A DNA stretch of 12,367 bases from DAOVFN01 sp964607835 (lineage in GTDB: Archaea; Aenigmatarchaeota; Aenigmatarchaeia; QMZP01). The notes beneath the pieces are model-generated. The model was given only the letters and a program-made list of their open reading frames with translations. It was not told the origin of the DNA and searched no databases. Each line of letters opens with the position of its first letter. Within the stretch, counting starts at the first letter, position 1. The DNA lies in NCBI GenBank assembly GCA_964607835.1, contig CAZSLL010000025.1, positions 1 to 12,367 on the forward strand, in the 5' to 3' direction. Shown piece by piece: positions 5,990 through 12,367 of the stretch. A program made the position numbers and the translations under genes.

Positions 5990-6059
5990 GGGCACTCTCT
6001 CTTTCTCTTCAGGACACTTAAGGGCGGCGTTAGGGGGTAGGTTTATTGGCTTACGCTAG
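5940..6059 (+). CDS. Candidate small ORF (39 codons) overlapping the start of the giant gene
   Basis: An ATG at 5940 opens a 39-codon frame ending with TAG at 6057-6059. A second in-frame ATG at 5958 would give 33 residues beginning MWCSYTTCSAMG, located about 28-30 bases after an AT-rich TATA-like stretch. The peptide has two Cys and a Gly-Gly near its end (AALGGRFIGLR). Its stop overlaps the TTG start region of the giant gene in another frame, so it could be a leader peptide coupling translation, or a small peptide substrate for the nearby radical SAM enzymes. It could equally be chance; the repeats in this region explain part of the sequence. Confidence 0.18.
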   Translation: MHIIYNMWCSYTTCSAMGTLSFSSGHLRAALGGRFIGLR

Positions 6060-9000
6060 GTGGGTCAGGAAGGGCGACAATGTATACGGCCCCTTCTTCT
6101 ACGAGACCGCTGAGCAGGAGGACGGCTCCCTGGAGCACGTTTACCTGGGAACAGAGCCCCCCAGGGAGGGGCCTGAGCCAGACCCCACAGATGTTCCTGT
6201 GGAGGATGAAAGGGGCCCTGCAGAGATTAGCGCTGCCGCCCTGGCCATACTCCTGGTACTCGTGTTCGGTTACCTGAGCTACACCGGCTATCTTACCCTT
6301 GGCCCACAGGGCTTCCACCAGGAAGTTAACATCACTCTCACCGATTCAGCAAACATCAGTCTAGAGATGGGGGTTCCGGGCAACCTGAGCTCGTTATCGC
6401 TATCAGGAGCGATTGTCGGAAATGGCTCCGTCAGGGTCTGGCTGCTGGGTTCCGGCCAAAAGCTCCTTGTCCTCGACTCCGATACCCTCACTGGCCCTGG
6501 TTTTTCACAGGAAAATATCTCCTTCTCTGACGCGCTTTCTCTCACCGGCCTCCTGATCGCAAATTCCTCTTTCCCTGATGGCATGAACAACACCCCCGAC
6601 GACTCAGCCCCACAGAACCATACAAATACGTCATTTTTTAACGAGACCAATGCGACGGTAACAGTTAACCAAAGCAACAATTCCTCCCTTTCCGCAGCGG
6701 ACGAGCCCGGACGGAATAATCATACCGAGAACTCCTCTTTGCACGATGGTAGCCTCTCTAACACCAGCCTCGCCATGAACTTAACCAATGCGAGTGAAAG
6801 CCCTGGCCAGGGCGCGTTCCGGGCAGAAAACGATTCCAGTTTTCCCCTGAACAGCACCAATGAAACCACAGCCATTACAGAAAACGCTACAGGTCACCTT
6901 AACACTACACCCGAGGAGAACCATACCCTCAATGAGACCCCTGTGAACGACACCCTTCAGGCTAACGTTACTCAGGAACAGAACGAATCCTGGTTTCCCA
7001 CAAACAAGACCCCTTCATGGAATCTGACACCATCAAACATGACACCTGAAAATGATACCGGAATTCCCGCAAACCTGACTCCTCAGTTGAACCTCACACC
7101 CGTAAACGAGACCGTTCCCCCACTCGCCAACACCACGATGGTTCCTGTAAGGCGCTTTTCAGGGGCGTGCGCAGAGACCTGCTCACTTGAGCCCATCCCT
7201 GCAGAGAAAATCCGCCTCATGGTGGAGATTGGCCCTGGGACACTTCTTCGCTTGGATTCCATATCATACTCCCTCTCCGAGCAGCCCGTGCCCAACCAGA
7301 CCCATAACCTGGCTCCTGAGGGAGCCATACCAGACCAGTTCATTGTGGCCAACACAACACTCTCGCTCAATGTCAGCGAGTTCATAAAGGACCCTGAGTC
7401 AGACAACCTCTCATTCTCTGCAAGGGGCAGGGGCCTCGGACTCGAGCTTAACGGTTCCCTGCTAAGCATCAGCGCCTCCAGCACAGGCACATACAGCGTG
7501 CTGGTCATAGCAGAGGACGAACTCAATGCCCTTAAGACTGGCTTCAACGTTACTGTAAAGGAGCCCGTCCCCCAGGCAATAACAGGCCTTGAGAGGCTCT
7601 CCCTGATGGGAATCAACATAACCAGGGCAATCGCTACCCCGCGGGGCATGGATGTTTCTCTCAGCCTGGGAGATGCCAGGCTCAGCATGATGGGAGCGAA
7701 CCTCTCCCAGCTAAATGATATAAGTCTTTCCAGGATAGGCTCTGCCCGAGTCGCCGAGAGGCAGGCCTCCCTGACCACCGACACCATTGCCATGAGCAAT
7801 CTGTCCATGGACAGCACTGAGATAACCCTGAAGAAAAGAGGGGCTGTTAACGCCATTCTCAGATGCGGTGACTTCAATTTCCTGACAGAATCCTGCTCTT
7901 CCTGGGAGCTAACCGATATTCCCTTCCAGGACAACGGGACCCACATAACATTCACCGTTATCTCCTTCTCGGGGTATGCCGGCTCCAACATCACGGTGCT
8001 CAACCTCCAGAGCTATCCAAATATAGGCGGAAACTGGACGGTTTTCTTTGAAACAGTGGGAACAGCCAACCTCACAATAACAGGGGTTGACGGCACAACA
8101 TACATGGAACTAGAGCAGGACAATTCCTCCACAGGCGATGACCTTGAGATAGAGTTCCTCAAATGCGGCAACACCACCTACCTCAACACCAGCGCCATGG
8201 AGGGCTCCAACAGCACCTGGCTGGTGCTCACAAACGGCAGCCTTGCGAAACCAGCTGACGCCCGGGGGAAGAGCTGGCATGTGTCCTCGGTCCTTGTGGA
8301 GAACTACAGCTGCAATTCCACAGGCACCTTTGAGGTAACCAGGTGGACAGAGGGAAAGCACGCCCAGCTCTTCGAATTCGGCGATGACTACGCCTATGCA
8401 TACAACGATGACCCCCAGGACTGCGAGGCTCCGGTCGACGGGGCCAGCTCCTGCGACTGCTGCAACTCACAGGACATGGACTACCTCCTCAGGGCCCCCA
8501 GCGGCGCGCTCAGCGGCTGGCTGGACATGAGCTATGACTCCCAGACAGGCACCTGCGGCACCACGCCCGAGGTAAAGGAGAACTGGACCGCCACCATAGG
8601 CTGGTGCCCTGAAACAGGCTCATATGACCTCTACGCCCGCTCCTCCTCTGCCGGAGGCGACGACAGCTGCTCGACCTATGACTGGGAGAACGCGACATCC
8701 TGGCTCACAGACGCCTTCACCCTGAGCGACTGGGACGATGCGGACTACTTCTGCGAGTGCCTTGCTGCGGGAACCCAGGGAACCTGCAACAATGGTGAGA
8801 CCGGTTGCTGGAGCTCAACCGAGTCAGCCTGCTGCGGGGACGACACCGGGGAGGACTGGTGCGACGGAACCTCATACAGCGCATGCTACAACGAGTACTA
8901 CAGGACTGACGGCGACTACAGCTCATTTAACTGCGAGTGCGGCGTGGCAGGAACCCAGGGAACGTGCGACACTGAGGGGGAGGCGGGATGCTGGAACGGC

Positions 9001-12000
9001 TCCCAGTGCTGCGGCGACGACGGGGCAAGCGATGACTTCTGCATCGGAGGTCTCGCATGCTATGACGGGGACTACAGCGCCGACGCAGACAACGAGCAGT
9101 ACACATGCGAGACCTGCAACGGGAGCGTGTGGCTCTCTGATTCACCAGCCTGCTGCGGGGATGACGGCTATGATGACAGCTTCGAGAACGGCACTGTATC
9201 AGGCTCCTCCTGCTGCCTCCAGGGCTCTGAACTCACCAACGGGACCACTTCCGGGCAATTTGTTTGCGTTGACGGCCAGCTGCACACGTGCAAGAACGCC
9301 TCTGAATTCGCTTTCGACACTGACTACGCGGAGTGCGACAGGTTCTATGACTGGTACTGCGGAACAGACAGCGACTGGACAGATGACAAGGAAGCATCGG
9401 GCTGCACCTTCCAGGTCGATGACGACAACCCCGGAACTGATGACATAAGGGATGATACGTGGGACTACTACGGCTCAGGTAATGTCGTTTGCGATGACGG
9501 CGTGAAGGGAGATTACGGAGACCTTTGCAAGAGCACGGCATGGGATGGCGACCGCGGCGTGTGCGGCGTTAGCGGCTCCACAGAGACCTGTGTTGACCTC
9601 AACTATGACTTCATACTCGATGACGAATCCACTGGCACCAGCGACCTCTGGGACTCCGGCTCGAAATCCTACTCAACAGACCCCGCAGGCGACCAGGACG
9701 GAAGGTACTGCACGGGCTACATGGTCCTGGGCATAGACACCCCCACCTTCTGCGCTGACCAGAACGCGACAGGCGGCTGGAACGAGACCACAGCACATGA
9801 CGAGTGCTCTGACTCCCAGGATGACGACTCTGATTCATGGATAGATGAGATGTTCAGGTGGGACGAGTCAGAGGATGACTGCGTTGAGTGCGACCCGGTG
9901 AGCCACCAGCAGGCCACCTCGGGCTTCACATCAGGCCTGGGCGGAAAGGTTGACCTCAAGTGCGAGTCAGCATGCGGGGCCTCCTCTGAGTGCGACGAGT
10001 ACGAGAACCTGACCTGCCCTGTGGACGGGTACATATGCAACGAGACCTGCATATACGTGGACAGGGACGTTCAGGAGTCTTACTGCACTGACTCATCTGG
10101 CTGCAATGCCTTCAACTGGATGACCGGGGCATCACTCTGCTGCGGGGATGACGGCCTGGGAGCCACAGACACATTCGAGAACGCGAGCTCCAACCTGAAC
10201 TGCACTTACTGCTCTGACGGGATAGTGCTTTACAACCTCACCCCGAATACGCCCACTGACGCCGCCATAAGCCGCCCCAACTACATAGCCCCCTTTGACT
10301 ACGTTACCGCCAACGCCACAGTGAGCGACCCTGAGTCAGACACCGTGCGCGTGCTGGTGTACAACAACAGCGTTAGGAACAGGCTGCTCTGCACAGGCGA
10401 CCCGGTGGCCTCCGGCTCCACCTCGACCTGCACCTTCCGCGGCAATGACATAGGCTGTGAAGAGGAGGGCTATTGCTCAGGGCTCTCCTTCTGGACAACC
10501 GAGTCAGACTCTGACTTCTGCGGGCAGAACAAGAACAGCACTGACAACGACACTGTTGCACAGTTCTTCTACGGAGGGACTGACTGCACGGCTGAAGTGG
10601 GCGGCGATGGCCAGTGCGACTTCTGCGACATATCCAGCATGAACCTTACCCTTTTCTGGCCCAACGGAACCGTGCTGTTCGAGAAGCAGGCCATGAACTA
10701 TGACTCCCAGACAGGCGGCTGCACCGGGCCGGGAGACCCCAGGTACGAGAACTGGAGCTACCACCCCGGATACCAGTACTGTGACGTGGAGGGAACCTAC
10801 AACGCCAGCGTTACCGGATACGCAGAGGGGGACACCTGGCTGTGGGAGCGCTCCAATAACTATACCCTCTACACGGTTGACTGGGAGAACGACCCCTACT
10901 GGTGCTCGTGCAAGACAGACGGAATCAACAACTGGGACGTTGGTTTCTCCACTGGAACCACAGGAAGCTGCTGCGGGGACGACGCTGGGGAATACACTGT
11001 TACCAGGTTGTGCTCAGGCAGTGCCTGCACCACATCCTCCAATGACATCCAGTGCTGCAACACCAGCACAATGTGTGTGTACAGCGACGTGTGCTATGAA
11101 AGCGGCCATTCAGGCGACCCTGACTCTGACGGGGAGCAGGAGACATGCCTTTCGGGCACATGGTACGATGCACTCAATGTGACCCTGCACGATCCCGTGA
11201 ATCACGACCACAACATATCCATGACTTCAAGCATGCTTTTCAACTGCTCTGCCTCTTCTGGCCTGTATGACCTGGACAACATAACCCTGTGGTCCAACCA
11301 CTCTGGCTCCTGGCAGGCCTCTGCTACCAGGGACCTTTCAGGTTCCTGGGCATACGGCAACTGGACAGACACAGTGAACACTGCAAGCGACTACCTGTTC
11401 GACCAGGGCTACATATGGAACTGCTATGCCTGCGACGTCCAGGGCAACTGCGAGTGGGCAGGCAGCAACTTCACATTCACGCCCTGGGACAGGGGCACGC
11501 ACGACAACACCAACGCCAGCGGTGTTAACCTGGTCCTTGACCCGGGTGAGGAGCTTCCCGGCAGCCAGGAATCAGGCGACTGGCTGGACATGACAGGGAA
11601 CAAGCTCCTCCTTCACATGGACAACGGGCCTGAAGGCATAACTGACTCCATGGACCGCAACCAGGAAACCAGCTGGGACACCCAGGACTCCGCTTATCCC
11701 TCTGTGCTCAAGGTTGGCGACACCTACCACATGTGGTACGCAGGCCAGGCAGGCGGGATATGGCGAATACTCTACACTAATTCCACAAACGGAACCACCT
11801 GGAACACCCCCGTGCAGGCACTGGATTACAACCAGCACGGAGCATGGGATACGCAGGATGTATATTCCCCGTCAGTTATTAGGGACGGTGGAAAGTACAG
11901 GATGTGGTACTCAGGATATGGCATAGGCAACAAGTGGAGGATACTGTATTCAGACTCTGATGACGGCATTACATGGAGCTCGCCTGCCGCTGTCATTGAC

Positions 12001-12367
12001 GTGAACAAGGAGGGAACCTGGGACACAGACCACGTAAACTACCCCTCTGTGGTCCTGGTGGACGGAACCTACCACATGTGGTATTCTGCTTCAGACGGCT
12101 CCAACTACAGAATTCTCTACACCAACTCCACCAACGGCATAGACTGGAACACGCCCGTGCAGGCACTGGATTACAACCAGGAGGGCAGCTGGGACACCAG
12201 CGAAATCTTCGGACCCTCTGTTATAGAGGAGGACGGAACCTATCACATGTGGCTAACCGGAGACGCATCCAACGTGTGGAGGATAATCTACACGACCTCC
12301 ACTGACGGGATAAACTGGAATGCCCCGGTGCAGGCACTTGACAGGAACCTGGACTCAGGAAACTGGG
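6046..12367 (+). CDS. Giant membrane-anchored, multidomain surface glycoprotein (3' partial)
   Basis: The frame is open from a stop at 6031-6033 to the window edge, at least 2107 residues. TTG at 6046 is the only plausible start. Residues 1-36 hold a motif, WVRKGDNVYGPFFYE then YLGTE, resembling a short N-terminal module I associate with archaeal membrane proteins. One helix at about 62-83 anchors it with the N-terminus inside. Residues 181-365 are a sequon-packed linker. Residues 426-505 look like a cadherin-type (CADG) domain (PDQ...NTTLSLNVS..IKDPESDNLSF). Residues 606-646 hold CGDF...FTVISFSGYAG, a beta-module familiar from archaeal surface proteins. From residue 800 onward come Cys/Asp-rich modules with five CCGDD motifs, an acidic CSDSQDDDSDSWID (1254-1267) like a calcium-binding loop, Ig-like stretches (about 10250-10390 and 11167-11493 in bases), and from base 11653 propeller repeats. 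It probably mediates adhesion, or glycan binding or cleavage, at the cell surface. Function is inferred from domain type. Confidence 0.85.
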   Translation, partial: MAYARWVRKGDNVYGPFFYETAEQEDGSLEHVYLGTEPPREGPEPDPTDVPVEDERGPAEISAAALAILLVLVFGYLSYTGYLTLGPQGFHQEVNITLTDSANISLEMGVPGNLSSLSLSGAIVGNGSVRVWLLGSGQKLLVLDSDTLTGPGFSQENISFSDALSLTGLLIANSSFPDGMNNTPDDSAPQNHTNTSFFNETNATVTVNQSNNSSLSAADEPGRNNHTENSSLHDGSLSNTSLAMNLTNASESPGQGAFRAENDSSFPLNSTNETTAITENATGHLNTTPEENHTLNETPVNDTLQANVTQEQNESWFPTNKTPSWNLTPSNMTPENDTGIPANLTPQLNLTPVNETVPPLANTTMVPVRRFSGACAETCSLEPIPAEKIRLMVEIGPGTLLRLDSISYSLSEQPVPNQTHNLAPEGAIPDQFIVANTTLSLNVSEFIKDPESDNLSFSARGRGLGLELNGSLLSISASSTGTYSVLVIAEDELNALKTGFNVTVKEPVPQAITGLERLSLMGINITRAIATPRGMDVSLSLGDARLSMMGANLSQLNDISLSRIGSARVAERQASLTTDTIAMSNLSMDSTEITLKKRGAVNAILRCGDFNFLTESCSSWELTDIPFQDNGTHITFTVISFSGYAGSNITVLNLQSYPNIGGNWTVFFETVGTANLTITGVDGTTYMELEQDNSSTGDDLEIEFLKCGNTTYLNTSAMEGSNSTWLVLTNGSLAKPADARGKSWHVSSVLVENYSCNSTGTFEVTRWTEGKHAQLFEFGDDYAYAYNDDPQDCEAPVDGASSCDCCNSQDMDYLLRAPSGALSGWLDMSYDSQTGTCGTTPEVKENWTATIGWCPETGSYDLYARSSSAGGDDSCSTYDWENATSWLTDAFTLSDWDDADYFCECLAAGTQGTCNNGETGCWSSTESACCGDDTGEDWCDGTSYSACYNEYYRTDGDYSSFNCECGVAGTQGTCDTEGEAGCWNGSQCCGDDGASDDFCIGGLACYDGDYSADADNEQYTCETCNGSVWLSDSPACCGDDGYDDSFENGTVSGSSCCLQGSELTNGTTSGQFVCVDGQLHTCKNASEFAFDTDYAECDRFYDWYCGTDSDWTDDKEASGCTFQVDDDNPGTDDIRDDTWDYYGSGNVVCDDGVKGDYGDLCKSTAWDGDRGVCGVSGSTETCVDLNYDFILDDESTGTSDLWDSGSKSYSTDPAGDQDGRYCTGYMVLGIDTPTFCADQNATGGWNETTAHDECSDSQDDDSDSWIDEMFRWDESEDDCVECDPVSHQQATSGFTSGLGGKVDLKCESACGASSECDEYENLTCPVDGYICNETCIYVDRDVQESYCTDSSGCNAFNWMTGASLCCGDDGLGATDTFENASSNLNCTYCSDGIVLYNLTPNTPTDAAISRPNYIAPFDYVTANATVSDPESDTVRVLVYNNSVRNRLLCTGDPVASGSTSTCTFRGNDIGCEEEGYCSGLSFWTTESDSDFCGQNKNSTDNDTVAQFFYGGTDCTAEVGGDGQCDFCDISSMNLTLFWPNGTVLFEKQAMNYDSQTGGCTGPGDPRYENWSYHPGYQYCDVEGTYNASVTGYAEGDTWLWERSNNYTLYTVDWENDPYWCSCKTDGINNWDVGFSTGTTGSCCGDDAGEYTVTRLCSGSACTTSSNDIQCCNTSTMCVYSDVCYESGHSGDPDSDGEQETCLSGTWYDALNVTLHDPVNHDHNISMTSSMLFNCSASSGLYDLDNITLWSNHSGSWQASATRDLSGSWAYGNWTDTVNTASDYLFDQGYIWNCYACDVQGNCEWAGSNFTFTPWDRGTHDNTNASGVNLVLDPGEELPGSQESGDWLDMTGNKLLLHMDNGPEGITDSMDRNQETSWDTQDSAYPSVLKVGDTYHMWYAGQAGGIWRILYTNSTNGTTWNTPVQALDYNQHGAWDTQDVYSPSVIRDGGKYRMWYSGYGIGNKWRILYSDSDDGITWSSPAAVIDVNKEGTWDTDHVNYPSVVLVDGTYHMWYSASDGSNYRILYTNSTNGIDWNTPVQALDYNQEGSWDTSEIFGPSVIEEDGTYHMWLTGDASNVWRIIYTTSTDGINWNAPVQALDRNLDSGNW
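6586..7140 (+). other. Asn-glycosylation sequon tract in the giant protein
   Basis: Residues 181-365 contain about 31 N-x-S/T sequons by hand count, roughly one every six residues, with Pro, Thr, Ser and Glu between them and no Cys. This should be an extended, heavily N-glycosylated stalk lifting the folded domains away from the membrane. The glycosyltransferase at 85-1653 could contribute to the glycan, but transfer to Asn would need an AglB not found here. Confidence 0.8.
8452..8700 (+). repeat. Cys-rich beta module, first copy (second copy near 10615-10920)
   Basis: A module starting with CDCC (8452) and containing YDSQTGTC recurs as CDFC (10615) with YDSQTGGC. The 18 bases TATGACTCCCAGACAGGC are identical at 8533-8550 and 10699-10716. 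Both copies continue with ENW, a Cys and an SYDLYA- or TYNASV-type strand, then YDWEN or VDWEN. This is an internal duplication separated by about 2.2 kb that contains the CCGDD modules. Confidence 0.55.
8770..9165 (+). repeat. Tandem Cys-rich modules with CCGDD motifs
   Basis: A module of about 60 residues is repeated in tandem. The 14 bases GGAACCCAGGGAAC recur exactly 180 bases apart (8770-8783 and 8950-8963). Each is followed by TGC, a Gly-Cys-Trp and then a CCGDD motif (8830-8844 and 9007-9021). A third CCGDD is at 9151-9165, with more at 10138-10152 and 10969-10983. The even Cys count per module suggests disulfides, and the Asp pairs suggest metal, probably calcium, binding. Confidence 0.7.
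11653..12367 (+). repeat. Propeller-type repeats, four complete and one cut by the window end
   Basis: Units begin near 11653, 11821, 12001, 12166 and 12337, each 165-180 bases (55-60 residues). The consensus is W-DT....PSV...G.YHMWYSG....RILYTNS.(N/D)GI.W..PVQALD. The PSV...YHMWYS pattern is typical of five-bladed propellers related to GH43/GH32/GH68/GH130 glycoside hydrolases. The linking region at 11809-11835 and 12154-12180 is identical over 27 bases, so blades 1/2 and 3/4 share recent homogenisation or duplication. Acidic catalytic residues cannot be assigned from this portion. Confidence 0.75.

Larger units (their letters stand above)
5849..6045. promoter_or_regulatory. Divergent intergenic region between the GYPECC protein and the giant surface protein
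   Basis: An AT-rich core (about 5920-5956) separates two divergent genes. On the - strand, TTTATTAAT (5931-5923) could be the TATA box of the GYPECC gene, giving a start near 5900 and a leader of about 50 bases. On the + strand, TATAATATATAA (5945-5956) could serve the giant gene, with a start near 5980 and a leader of about 65 bases. The purine-rich stretch GGGGGTAGG (6033-6041) just before the TTG at 6046 may act as its ribosome binding site. The region also contains several repeats described separately. No protein-coding signal is strong here apart from one small candidate ORF. Confidence 0.5.

Noticed and set aside
7083..8003. 306-codon open frame on the - strand opposite the giant gene
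   Set aside because: It is antisense to a long, clearly coding frame with sequons and recognisable domains. Its translation is Ser/Arg/Leu-rich with no motif, and the high GC of the region lowers the stop frequency in this frame.
8738..9448. 236-codon + strand open frame in another phase
   Set aside because: The product is a low-complexity Thr/Ala/Arg/Ser string caused by the Cys/Asp-rich codons of the true frame. There is no start signal and no motif.
8770..12367. CRISPR-like array
   Set aside because: The repeats are in-frame protein modules of 165-180 bases with diverged copies, not short identical repeats with unique spacers.

Overview
The window looks archaeal. Arginine is mostly AGG and isoleucine often ATA, several genes appear to start on TTG, and TATA-like boxes sit about 26 bases upstream of likely starts. 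The large Asn-glycosylation-rich, Cys/Asp-rich surface protein is of a kind I associate with uncultivated archaea (DPANN, Altiarchaeota-like or related lineages). The lineage is an inference. No rRNA, tRNA, insertion sequence or CRISPR array was seen.

Layout. 1-92: tail of an upstream protein ending in Pro-Pro-Thr repeats. 85-1653 (+): polytopic membrane glycosyltransferase of the GT-C type, in visibly more AT-rich DNA. 1676-2518 (+), 2533-3447 (-) and 3521-4432 (+): three paralogous radical SAM enzymes, each with a CNNNCxxC cluster motif near the N-terminus and a second Cys set at the C-terminus. 4433-4954 (+): small single-pass Cys-containing outer-surface protein that starts on the base after the third radical SAM stop codon. 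4958-5848 (-): soluble Cys-motif protein (GYPECC and HYPCSYDC) that resembles DUF483. 5849-6045: regulatory intergenic region with nested repeats and a possible RNA pseudoknot. 6046-12367 (+): giant membrane-anchored surface glycoprotein, at least 2107 residues, running off the right edge.

The giant protein has in order: a short cytosolic N-terminal motif domain, one membrane helix, an Asn-glycosylation tract with about 31 sequons in 185 residues, a cadherin-like domain, beta-rich and Cys-rich modules with five CCGDD motifs, an Ig-like domain, and at least four repeats of a beta-propeller type that continue past the window.

How it may work together: the GT-C enzyme could supply or transfer sugars for surface glycans. 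The three radical SAM enzymes and the GYPECC protein could form a modification system acting on a peptide or protein, with the small Cys-rich membrane protein or the giant glycoprotein as possible substrates. No part of that functional link is shown directly by the sequence. It rests on gene proximity, one tight gene coupling and shared regulatory-looking intergenic DNA.
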